Shown here: piece by piece, positions 34,916-45,868 of the stretch
How the letters are laid out: the number at the start of each line of letters is the position of its first letter
How positions within the stretch are numbered: position 1 is the stretch's first letter
NCBI RefSeq assembly: GCF_036323735.1
Contig: NW_026947411.1
Span: 847,178 to 911,177 of the forward strand
Direction of reading: 5' to 3'
Origin: Rattus norvegicus
Lineage: Eukaryota > Chordata > Mammalia > Rodentia > Muridae
DNA length: 64,000 nucleotides
Made by a program: the position numbers and the translations under genes
The notes under the pieces: model-generated
The model's database searches: none
What the model saw: the letters and a program-made list of their open reading frames with translations, nothing else
Told to the model about the DNA's origin: nothing

Positions 34916-35527
34916 GAATCCAATAGCAATCCTTAGAGTTTACTGAAAAGTTTTATTTTCTAAGTAAGAGGACACAGGCTCTATGTTAAGGCATGTGATA
35001 ACTTAAGGCCAGGAATTCAAATAATGAAAAAGCGAAGCAGCCTGTACTGACAGGCTGTAGGTCCGCTGCTCTGTGATAAGTAAGGGCAGCTCAGAGAGTT
35101 AAGAGATTAAAGCTGCTTTTTAAAGAAAGTTGTTTAGAAAGTTTTTCAGGATACTCATATTCTTTTTAAGGTGGGCTCCAAGTGAATTTTGGGATTAAAT
35201 CCTAGCTACACAAGGTACTTCATTATTAAAGGTATTATTAAAAAGTGATAAAATTTGGTTTTAGAAAGAAGAGTGTAGGGACATTTCCTGAAACAGGGGG
35301 GATTTTCATAAAAGCTTCAGAACTTAGATAAGGAAAAATTAGTCACTACCACCAAGTTGAGAGTTGTGATAAATGTCTGTAACAGCAGGCAGAGTGAATG
35401 CAGACATATATTGTAGAAGTTATTAAGGTTAAAGAAAAATCTGTGGCTCCGGGTAGAGAGCTTAAGTGATGGATATATTTTGGGCTAAAGCCCTGAGTTT
35501 TAAGTTGCATATTGATTTTAGAATTGA
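34916..35527. other. Sequence between the two modules
   Basis: AT-rich, with no recognisable gene. It may be the internal part of the same unidentified repeat. Confidence 0.3.
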
Positions 35528-36270
35528 TAGAATGTTGTGGTTTGCCTTGAAATTTTCTCTGAATTTGTTAAATAAAGGCAAGAGCGTGAGATTTGGACAG
35601 AGGGAAATGTCAGGAGCAAGAGGGGGATTAGATTCAGAGAATAGGGTTAGAGAGGACAGTTGCTGACAGTTGAGCCAGTGGAACCTGAGCAGGAGGGGGA
35701 GAGGATGGCACAGTTGGGAGTGGGAAGGGAGGAGAAGGAAGCAAGGAGGAGAAGGGAATGGTTTAGAGATAGGATGGAGAACTGAGAAGTGTTAGAAGAG
35801 ACCGGAGATGGAGATAGGGGAGGAGAAGGAAGCTAGGAGGAGAAGGGAACGGTTTAGAGACAGGATGGGGAACTGAGAAGAGTTAGAATTGACAGGAGAT
35901 GGAGAGAGGGGAGAAGCTAGGAGTCTTTGTAAGAGAAAGAGAAACTAAAGCATGAAAGGGTTGATATATTTGGGAGAGTGAGTAAAGAAAGAGAGAGAGA
36001 GAGGAGAAGCAAGGAGTCGTTGTGGGAGAAGCTGGAGACTTGGTAAATATAAGGTGCAAGGGATAGATGGTACCGGGCTTTGTATGTTTAAGTGGGCAAT
36101 TATATCTTACCAATTGGAAATAAGATTATTGTGTGGTGTGTTTTTATATGTAAGAGTCTCACTGTAAGAAAGTGTGTGGCTGGGCTGTGTTTCTGCCAAG
36201 ATATCCAGCAGATATCTGGGGCACTGAGGTGTGGAACCCAAGCAGGGTAAACCAACCAGAGAAAAACATT
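35528..36270. repeat. Purine-rich module, copy 2
   Basis: Second member of the module pair. It is longer than copy 1 because a ~91-bp GA-rich block is duplicated in tandem (35728-35818 and 35819-35909, each containing 'gaggagaagggaa', 'ggtttagaga' and 'ggagatggaga'). From 35,670 to 36,030 the plus strand is almost only purines. Confidence 0.65.
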
Positions 36271-36429
36271 TACTGTTTCATTTTTATTTTTTATTTTTTA
36301 TTTTTATTAATTTTTACAACAACAATAGAAGGTGCTTAAGTTTGTTTTAAGGAGAGTAAAGAGACTACCTGAATCACGTGGTGATTTTCATCTGTGGTTT
36401 GAAACTTAGGGAAAAATTGGTCTTATTTT

Positions 36430-38055
36430 GCAGTTTGTGTCTGACACTGATATCTGGGAGATAGAATTGTTTCTAGTTGAGACTTCATCATCTCAGTCTT
36501 TTCAAAAGTAATAATCTGAGTTCCATTCCTTGACAGTGACCTTTTAGATTTCTGAATCAGTAGGTGTGATTAGGTGGCAGATTTCTTTACTTTAATTTCT
36601 TTTATTTTTTTAGCAAATTTTATTCCTTTTTTCAATTGGATAATTCTATATTTACAATTCAAATGTTATTTCCTCCCCAATTTCCGGCCCATAAGATCCC
36701 TAAACTGTCCCTCTCCCCATTTCTACAATGTCCCTTACTGCTCCTTGACATTCCCTTGAACTGGGAGTCAAACCCAGGGAGGATGAAGGGCTTCTCCTGT
36801 TGATGCACAAAAAAGCCATCCTTTGCTACATATCCAGTTGGAGCCATAGGTCTGTCCATTTAGTCTTTGAATATTGGTTTAGACCCAGAAAGCTCTGGTT
36901 CATTGGCATTGTTGTTCTTATGGGGTTGAAAACCACTTCAGCTCCTTTAATTCTTTCTCAAAATATACCAACAAGAGGTCTGTTTTCAGTTCACTGGTTT
37001 GCCACTTGCATTCACTTCTCTGCTTGACAGGTTCTTCCTGTGTCTCTCAGGGAAGATCTATATCAGCTTCCTTGCAGAATGCATTGCTTAGCTTTATCAA
37101 CATTATCTAGTTTTCGTGGCTAGTAAATATACATTTGTTGGCTCGTACAGCTGGTTAGGTGCAATTTTAAAATGGATTCTGCACAACTAGGTCAAGATTT
37201 TATAATCCACAAATGAATATGACCAATAGACTCCCTCCTGTTCATATGAACATATTGGTTTTGAGGTTTTACTGGACCTAAAGCCATTCCTCTCACTGCC
37301 GATCCTTCTGAATATTGTTTGGCCTGTAGAAATAATCATGGTAGAACATCCATAACCCTCAAGTCAGGGACTGGGAACACAGGAAGGTAGATATGTGAGA
37401 ACTGATATCTAATGGGACTAGAGAACTGCATTCTATACTCCATGGTGTTTTTTGCATTACTGATTTCTGGTAATTTTTGGATAAAATAAGGTTTAGGGAG
37501 TTTATTCTTTGAAGTAGGTACATAATATTTAAATTATTATACTCAGGCTAGGGATTTAGCTCAGTGGTAGAGCGCTTACCTAGGAAGCGCAAGGCCCTGG
37601 GTTCGGTCCCCAGCTCCGAAAAAAAAAAAAGAACCAAAAAAAAAATAAATTATTATACTCTATAGCTGAGTCCCCTTTGTTGAAAAAATCATTTAAAAAA
37701 TTGGAATTGGAAAACAGAAGTTTTGAGTACACATTCAGGAATATATTTATAAAGTCCCCTATCAAGGAATGTAAAATAAGAAAATGTAATGTGAAATTCA
37801 TTCAATTAAGGTCTGTAGAAAAAATATTGGCTTGTGGAAAACATAGAAAACCTAGGAAATTGAATTGTATGTCAGAGGAATGGAATTGGGAATAAAATGA
37901 TTGTCCAGAAGAATCTACTTCACCCCATGTTCCTAGATCCTTTCTCTGTATGCCCAGTGCCTGACCTTCTACATTTACAGCATGTATACACTAATGAAGC
38001 AAGAAGTAGTTTCTAACTTTAGGGAGATGTAGTATGTAAAGGTGTCCATTGTATA
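36430..38055. repeat. Array unit 1 (truncated, carries an ID SINE)
   Basis: First recognisable unit. Homology begins near the anchor at 36,430 and runs to about 38,055, where L1-I starts. The terminal ~0.6 kb of the unit is missing. Confidence 0.88.
37545..37646 (+). mobile_element. ID SINE (rat identifier element)
   Basis: A 75-bp tRNA-Ala/BC1-derived body ('gatttagctcagtggtagag' through 'cagctccg') followed by an A-rich tail. Pol III A box at 37557-37567 and B box 'ggttcggtccc' at 37600-37610 are both intact. It is flanked by perfect 14-bp duplications 'aaattattatactc' at 37531-37544 and 37647-37660. It is not a tRNA gene. It inserted into array unit 1 after the array existed. Confidence 0.97.
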
Positions 38056-39358
38056 ACCAATTCTATATGGGTGATCCCCTTCCCATCCTCCCCCCATTAC
38101 CTCCAGCCCCCCAAAAATCATGTTCACTGGGGATTCAGTCTTAGAAGGACAAAGGGCTTCCCCTTCCACTGGTGCTCTTACTAGGATATTCATAGATGCC
38201 TATGAGGTCAGAGTCCAGGGTCAGTCCATGTATAGTCTTTGGGTAGTGGCTTACTCCCTGGAAGCACTGGTTGGTTGGTATTGTTGTTCATATGGGGTCT
38301 CGAGCCCCTTCAAGGTCATCCAGTCCTTTTTTTGATTCTTACAACGCAGTTCCCTTTCTCAGATCATTGGTTTGCTGCTGGCATTCGCCTGTGTATTTGC
38401 TGTATTCTGACTGTGACTCTCAGGAGAGATTTACATGTGGTAACTGTCAGTCTGAATTTCTTTGCTTCATCGATCTTTTCTAATTGGGTGACTGTATATG
38501 TATAGGCCCTATGTGGGGCAGGCTCTGAATGGGTGTTCCTTCTGCCACTCATTTGATCTTTGCCTCCCTATTCCATGCCAAGTGTATTCTGGTTCCACTT
38601 TTAAAGAAGGAGTGAAGCATTCGCATTTTGATCATCCGTCTTGAGTATCACGTGTTCTTTGCATCTAGGATATTTCATGCATTTGGGTTAATAGACACTT
38701 ATCAATGAGTGCACACCATGTGTGTTTTTCTGTGATTGGGTTACGTCACTCAGGATATTTTGCAGTTCGATCAATTTGCCTATGAATTTCATGAAGGCAT
38801 TGTTTTTGATAGCTGTGTAACATTCCATTGTGTAGATGTACCACATTTTCTTTATCCATTCCTCTGTTAAAGGGCATCTGGGTTCTTTCCAGCTTCTGGA
38901 AAGTATAAATAAGGCTGCTATGAACATAGTAGAACACGTGTCTTTTTATATGTTTGGGCATCTTTTGGGTATATGCCCAAGAGAGGTATAGCTGGATCCT
39001 CAGGTAGTTCAATGTCCAATTTTCTGAGGAACCTCCAGACTGATTTCCAGAATGGTTGTACAAGTCTGCAATCCCACCAACAATGGAGGAATGTTCCTCT
39101 TTCTCCACATCCTCGCCAGCATCTGCTGTCACCTGACTTTTTGATCTTAGCCATTCTCACTGGTGTGAGGTGAAATCTCAGGGTTGCTTTGATTTTTATT
39201 TCCCTTATGACTAAAGATGTTGAACATTTCTTTAGGTGTTTCTCTGCCATTCCGTGTTCATCAGCTGTGAATTCTTTGTTTAGATCTGAACCCCATTTTT
39301 TAATAGGGTTATTTGACTCCCTGCGGCGTTCTAACTTCTTGAGTTCTTTGTATAATTT

Positions 39359-39411
<53 letters not shown>

Positions 39412-39600
39412 CTCTATCTGTTGTAGGATCGGTAAAAATCTTTTCCCAATATGTTGGTTGCTGTTTTTTCCTAACCACAGTATCCTTTGCCTTCAAAAGC
39501 TTTTCAGTTTTATGAGATCCCATTTGTTGATTCTTGATCTTAGATCATAGGCCATAGTTTCTTCAGGAAGTTTTCTCCAGTGCCCTTGTTTTCCACACAG
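38056..39600 (-). mobile_element. L1-I: antisense L1 3' fragment inside the array
   Basis: Young-type L1 in antisense: 3' UTR (38,056-38,690), then ORF2 C-terminal region. Minus-strand frames 38918-39523 and 38746-39132 carry the CX3CX7HX4C cysteine motif and PEDPAIPLLGIYPKDA. An in-frame AT microsatellite (39359-39409) encodes a spurious Tyr-Ile run. The left edge lacks an A-tail complement, and about 1.2 kb of array sequence is missing across the insertion, so this is not a simple insertion. Confidence 0.9.
39359..39409. repeat. (TA)n microsatellite in L1-I
   Basis: About 25 TA dinucleotides within the ORF2 remnant. Confidence 0.95.
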
Positions 39601-39666
39601 CATGCACTTCTTAGCATCATCAATCTTATCTAATTTTGGTGTCTGAAATATATATAGAAAATGTAT

Positions 39667-39667
<1 letters not shown>

Positions 39668-39702
<35 letters not shown>
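39668..39702. repeat. (CA)n microsatellite, unit 2 site 1
   Basis: Lies right after the 'ttttggtgtctg' sequence that ends the unit's L1 segment. Confidence 0.95.
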
Positions 39703-40193
39703 TTTGCTGGCTCCTACAGCTAGGATGTTGGGTGGAATTTTAACATGTTTTCTGGGAAACTAGGTCATGAATGTAGAATCACCAAATGACAATGTCAAAT
39801 AGACTCCCTCCTGTTCTTATGAAACTATTGAAGTTGAGGTTTATCTTGACCTCAAGTGATTTTTCTCCCTGCCCATCCTCCTGAATCTTATGTTTTACCA
39901 GAAGAAAGAATCGGGGTAATTTATTTAAAACCCTCAAGTCTGTCCCTGTGAACTCAGGAATTCAGATATTAGAGTACTGATATCTAATGGGACTACAAGA
40001 AACATAATCTGTACTTCACTTTGTCCTTTGCTTTACTGATGTCTGGTAATATTGGGATAAAATTATGATTTGGGAGTTTATCATTTGAATTAGGTACACT
40101 ATATTTAAAGTCTTAGATTTACTCTATAGCTCGACCCTCTTTGTTGCCAAAATCAGTGCAAAAAATGAATTGAAAAATACAGTTTTTGAGTAC

Positions 40194-40196
<3 letters not shown>

Positions 40197-40236
<40 letters not shown>
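40197..40236. repeat. (TA)n microsatellite, unit 2 site 2
   Basis: Expands the spot that reads 'cattcaggaatat' in unexpanded units. Confidence 0.95.
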
Positions 40237-40240
<4 letters not shown>

Positions 40241-41243
40241 AAGGAATATATACAAAGTCTCCAATAAAAGAAGTACAATAAGAAAGTGTAATACAATATT
40301 CAGTCAAAATACTGTAGGGCAAATTCTGTCCTTTAGGAAACAGAGAAAACCTAGGAAATTGCACTGTATGTCACAGGAATTGAACTGGGAATAAAATTAT
40401 TATCCAGAAGTATCTCCTCTACTCTGTGTGTCTAGATCATTTCTACCCCTGCCAAGACCCTGACTAACTTTGTCCATTCAGAACATGTAAACAGTAATGA
40501 AGCAAAGGGAAGTCTCTAGCTTTAGAGAGACGGAGTACATAAAGGATTCCCCTGTGTTACAGGGCACATACCTGGAAACGGCACTCTCGAAACTGCTCAA
40601 TGTAAAGAAAGCTGTTTAGAGGTAGGCCATGGAAATTCTCAGTTACATCATCATTAGGCCCTCCATGAAAAAATCTCTTGTATCCTGGAGATCCCTAGTT
40701 TCTCCTGTGATATCATGTTGTCATGTCTGCAACGCCTCTCGTATATTCCTTCAGTACCTATAGGTTTTACTAATTGGCCTCTATTTCAGAGGAAACATCA
40801 ATTTGGGAGTGAGAACAAAGAGGATGAAAAGCTCAGAGATGGGGAGAATGAAGATGGACTTCTGTCTTGGTATAAAAAAAAGGAAGAAATATGTCCACCC
40901 AGAGAAATCTCACTCAGTCCTTGGTAGGAGTTGAGTAGTTACCTTGAAGAGATAGAATTGATCTGAGCCTTCCACACATGGGATCAGGAGCTCGGAGCTC
41001 GGAGCGTGTCAGAAGCATCTGGACTTCCCTGCTTCAAGTGGTTCCTGTTAGTCAGAGAGTTTATATCATTAATATCTTTATCCCCAAAACCAGGCGTTGC
41101 GAAGGGCACTGTTCTTTTCCTTAGAGCTGATGGCTTTTATTTTTTTTTTTTGCCCAGAAGAAAAAGGTCCTAAGGAAGAAGTGAAAGACAAGTATTGTCT
41201 CTTCAGCTCACAGTAAACTCCTCGATTATTTGGATACCTATAG

Positions 41244-41941
41244 TGCAGTTTGTCTCTGTTACTGGTATTTGGGAGAGAGACATGTTTATAGTTCATCATA
41301 TCATTTTTCCACTAATATTACTCTGTCTCCCATTGCCTGGTTGTGACCCTTCAGATTTCTCAGTCAATATGTCTGATTAGATGGCAGTTTTCATATCTTT
41401 AACATATTTAATTCTTTTTATTTTTTAGCAATTTTTTTGCTTTTTAATTTGATTTTTCCATATTTACATTTCAAATATTTTTGCCTTTCCCAGTTTCCTG
41501 TCCATAAGATCCCTCCCCGTCCCCCCACACTTCTTATATAATTTCCCTTTATGCCCTTTGACATTCCCTTGAATTGGTAATAAAACCTAGTTTAGACCAA
41601 GGGCATCTCCTTCTATTGGTGCCCAGCAAGGACATTCTCTGCTACATATGAAGTTGGAGCCATAGGTCTATCCATGTACTATATTTGAATATTCATATAG
41701 TACAAGAAAACTCCGGTTCGTTGGCATTGTCTTTTTTATTGGACTGAAAGCTCCTTCAGCTCGTGTAATCCTTCCTCAAAAATCTACCAACAAGAGATGT
41801 GCTTTCAGTTCACTTTTTTGTTACTACCATTCACTTTTGTATTTGACATGTTCTAGCTGTGTCTCTCAGGAAAGACCTATATCCATATCTTCTGATCATG
41901 CAATTCTAAGTTTCATCAATCTTATTTAGTTTTGGTGGCTG

Positions 41942-42019
<78 letters not shown>

Positions 42020-43525
42020 CTGTATATCTATATCTATATCTACATCTACACCTGCATCTCCGTCTACAGAGATGGAATTTTAACATGGATTCTGGGGAAC
42101 AATGTCAAGAAAGTAGAATCTAAAAAGGACAGTGCAAAATAGATTCTCTCTTGTTCTTATGAACCTAATGAAACTGAGGACCTCAAGCCATTCCTCACCC
42201 TGCCAAACCTCGTGAATCTTATGTTTGGCCTGAAGAAAGAATCATAGTCAAGCATCCACAACACTCTAGTCTTGCCACGGGAACACAGTAAGGTAGATAA
42301 TGCAGAACTGGTATCAAATGGGACTAGAGAACCGAATTCTACAGTCCATGTTGTTTTTTGCTGTACTGATGTCTGGTAATTTTGGGATAAAATTAGGATT
42401 TGTGAGTTTATCATTTCAAGTAGGTACACAATATGTACACTGTTATACTCATTCTAGAGCTGGGCCACATTTGTTTACAAAATCATTGCAGAAAAAGGAA
42501 TTGGAATACGGAATTTTTGAGTACACATTCAGAAATATTTATAAAGTCCCATATCGAGGAATGTACAGTAAGAAAGTGAAACACAATATTAATTCAATTG
42601 AACGTCCGTAGTGAAAATACTGGCCTTTGGGAAGCAGAGAAGAGAAACAAAATTGAACTGTATTTCACGAAATGTACCTGGGAATAACATTAATATCCAA
42701 AAGAATCCCATCCATTCTATGTTAAAAGACCTTTTCTACCCATTCCAAGCCCTTGACTAACTTTTTCTGTTCAGAGCATGTAATCTCATATAAAGCAAAG
42801 CGAAATCTATAGTTTTACAGAGATGGAGGATATAAAGGTTTCCACTGTGTCACAGGAGACATACCAGGAAAGGACACCCTCAAATCTGGTCAATGTAAGG
42901 AAAGCTGTTCAGCAGGTAGGCCATGGCAGTTCTCAGTGATATCATCATTAGGCCTTGCCTGAAAAATCTCTTGTAACCTGGAGAGATTTTTCTTCTGTGA
43001 TGTCACAATTGTTGTCATGACTTCATCTGCATCTCAGGTATTCCTTCAGTACCTCTAGGGTTCAGTAATAGGCATCTAATTCAGAATAAACATCCATTTG
43101 GGAGTAAGAACAAAGAGGATGAAAAGATCAGAAATGGGTAGAAGGAAACTGCCATTCTGTCTTTGTCTAAAAAAGGGAAGTAATATGTGTGCTTGGGAAA
43201 ACTCAGTGACTCCTTGGTAGGGGATGACTGGTATTGCTGAACAGATAGCCTTGATCTGAGCCTTCCACATATGCAAATCAGGAGCTGGGACCCTCTCAGA
43301 AGCATCTGGACTTCTCTGTTCTTATGGTTCCTGTAAATCAGAGAGTTTATATAATCAATTTCTTCATTCCAAAACTAGTTGTTGGGAAGGGCACAGTTGT
43401 TCTCCTCAGAGCTCATGGCTTTTACTCTTTCTGCCCTGAAGAAAAAGGTCCAAAGAAACAAAGAAAAGACAAGTATTGTGTCCTCAACTCAGTGTAAATG
43501 CCTCCAAGCTTTGTATACCTGTAGT
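41244..43525. repeat. Array unit 3
   Basis: Complete unit of 2282 bp, lengthened by the (TA)(CA)(TA) microsatellite at 41942-42020. A 66-codon minus-strand frame at 43076-43276 recurs in related form in units 5, 6 and 9. Confidence 0.9.
41942..42020. repeat. Compound (TA)n(CA)n(TA)n microsatellite, unit 3 site 1
   Basis: Same unit position as the (CA)n of unit 2 and the (GT)n of unit 4. Confidence 0.97.
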
Positions 43526-44161
43526 GCAATTTGTGTCTGACACTGATATCTGGAAGGGATCTAGTTGAGACTTCATCATCTCAGTCTTTCCATTAGTATT
43601 ACACTGAATACCATTTCCAGACAGTGACTGTTTAGATTTCTCTGTCAATAGGTTTGATTATCTGGCAGGTTTCTTTTCTTTCTTTCAATTTTTTTATTTT
43701 TTAATACAATTTTATTGCTTTTTTATTTGGATATTTCTACATTTGCATTTCAAATGTTATTTCCTTTCCCAGTTTCTTTTCCACAATTGCCCTATCTAAA
43801 TCCGCTAACCTTCTTATATAACCCACCTTACTGCCCGCTGACTTTGCCTTGAACTTGGAGTCAAACCCAGGCAGTACCAAGGACTTCTCCTTCCATTGGA
43901 CTTCTCCTTCCATTGGTGACCAACAACGCTATCCTTTGCCACTTATGCCGTTGGAGCCATAGTTCTATCCATGTATAGTCTTTGAATATTGGTTTAGTAC
44001 CAGAAATCTCTGGTTCATTATCATTGTTGTTCTTATAGGGTTGAAAGCACCTTTAGCTCTTTTAATCCTTTCTCAAACTCTACAAAAAAGATGTCCGTTT
44101 TCAGTTCACTGGCAGCATAGACTACTTAGCTTCATCAATCTTATCTACATTTGGTTGCTGA

Positions 44162-44186
44162 GTGTGTGTGTGTGTGTGTGTGTGTC

Positions 44187-44235
<49 letters not shown>
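44162..44235. repeat. (GT)n microsatellite, unit 4 site 1
   Basis: About 36 GT dinucleotides with CT interruptions. Confidence 0.97.
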
Positions 44236-44240
<5 letters not shown>

Positions 44241-44844
44241 TGAACAATGAATTCTCAACTGAGGAATATCAACATCCTTAGCCATTAGGTAAATGGAAAT
44301 AAAAAAAAAAAAATCCTGAGGTTCCACAGCACACCAATCAGAATGGCTAAGATTTATTTGGTGCCTCATACAGCTAGGGTGTTTTGTTGATTTTTAACAA
44401 GGATTCTGTGAAACTAGGTCAAGAATTTAGAATCCACAAATGACTAAGCCAAAGAGACTCCATCCTATTCTTATGAACCTATTGAAGTAGAAGATTCACT
44501 GCACCTCAAGCCCCTCATCCCTCAGCCCATGACATGAACCTTATGTTTGGACTTCAGAAAGAATCATGGTAAAACATCCAAAACCCTCAAGTCTGGCCCT
44601 TGAAACACAGGAAGATAGATATTAGAGAACTGCTATCTAATGCGACTACAGAAATGTATCATATAGTCTATGCTGTCCTTTGTTTTACTAATATCTGGTA
44701 ATTTTTGGATAAAATAAGGATTTGGGAGTTTATCATTTAAGTAAATAAAAGATATTTAGAACTATAGAGCTGGGCCCCCTTTGTTTCAAAATCATAGCAA
44801 AAAAATGGAATAGGATAATAGAACATTTGAGTACACATTCAGCA

Positions 44845-44857
44845 ATATATATATATA

Positions 44858-44892
<35 letters not shown>
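44845..44892. repeat. (TA)n microsatellite, unit 4 site 2
   Basis: Same unit position as 40197-40236 in unit 2. Confidence 0.95.
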
Positions 44893-45868
44893 TCCACTAT
44901 CAAGAAATGTACAAAAAAATTTAATAAAATATTCACTAAACAAAAGGTCTGTAGGGAAAATACTGGCCTTTAGAAAAGAGAGATATCTGAGGAAATTGTA
45001 CTATAAGCCAGAGGAATGGAACTAGGGATAAAATTATTATCCAGTAGAATCTCCTGCACTCCATATTCTTAGATCTTTGGGACACATGCCAATGCCCTGA
45101 CTAACTTTCTCCATCAGAGCATGTAACCACGAGTGATGCAGAGAGAATTCTGTAGCTTTAGAGAGAAGGAGTACGTAAAGGTTTCCACTGTGCCAAAGGA
45201 GACGGACCTAGAAAGGACACCCTCGAATCTGGTCAATGTAAGGAAAGCTGTTCAGTAGGTAGGCCCTGCCAGTTATCAGTGACATAATAAATAGGCACCA
45301 CCTGAAAAATCTGTTGTAACTGGAGAGCCCTAGCTTCTTCTGTGATGTAACAAGTATTGTCCTGACAGGAACTGCCTCTCAGATATTCCTTCAGTACCTC
45401 TCCAGTTTACTAATAGGCCACTTATTCAGAGTAAACAGCCATTTGGGAGGGAGTACAAACAGGATGAAGAGATCAGAGAAGAGGAGAAGGAAGCTTGCCT
45501 TCTGTCTTAGTATTAAAAAAATGAAGAAATAAGTGGTACTGGGAAAGTTCAGAGAGCCCTTGGTAGGGGTTGAGTGGTATCACTGAAGAGATAGACTTGA
45601 TCTGAGCCTTACTCATATGGGAATCAAGAGCTGGAAGCTTCAGTGAAGCATCTGGACTTCCCTGTTCTAATGGTTCCTGGATGTCAGAGGATTTATCTCA
45701 TTCATTTCTTTATTGCAAAGCCAAGAGTTTGAGATGGCACAGTTGTTTCTCTGAGAGCTATGGCCTTTATTATTTTTGTCCTAAGAAAAAGGTCCTAAAG
45801 AAGAAGGATGGACAAGTATTATGTCCACAGCTCAGAGGAAACTCCTCCAAGATTTGGATACCTATAGT

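Larger units (their letters stand above)
39600..41243. repeat. Array unit 2 (5' part missing)
   Basis: Array homology resumes within the unit's L1-derived segment ('atgcacttcttagcatcatc') and runs to the next anchor. It contains a (CA)n at 39668-39702 and a (TA)n at 40197-40236, both at positions that are short in most other units. Confidence 0.88.
43526..45868. repeat. Array unit 4
   Basis: Complete unit of 2343 bp with expansions at both variable sites. Near 44,240-44,350 a short L1 ORF2-like piece ('gaggaatatcaacatcctta') is joined to the GT repeat, so the expanded site has also picked up extra sequence. It carries the 'caagtattgtcctgacagga' variant near 45,345. Confidence 0.9.

Noticed and set aside
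34404..36113. Minus-strand proline/serine-rich open frames
   Set aside because: They are antisense readings of purine-rich tracts.
37557..37620. tRNA gene
   Set aside because: The A and B boxes and tRNA-like body belong to an ID SINE with A-rich tail and target-site duplications.
38918..39523. 201-codon gene with a Tyr-Ile repeat
   Set aside because: It is the L1-I ORF2 C-terminus with an AT microsatellite inside.
40715..40927. Charged 70-codon plus-strand frame in array unit 2
   Set aside because: The frame is closed in the other units and the charge comes from GA-rich composition.
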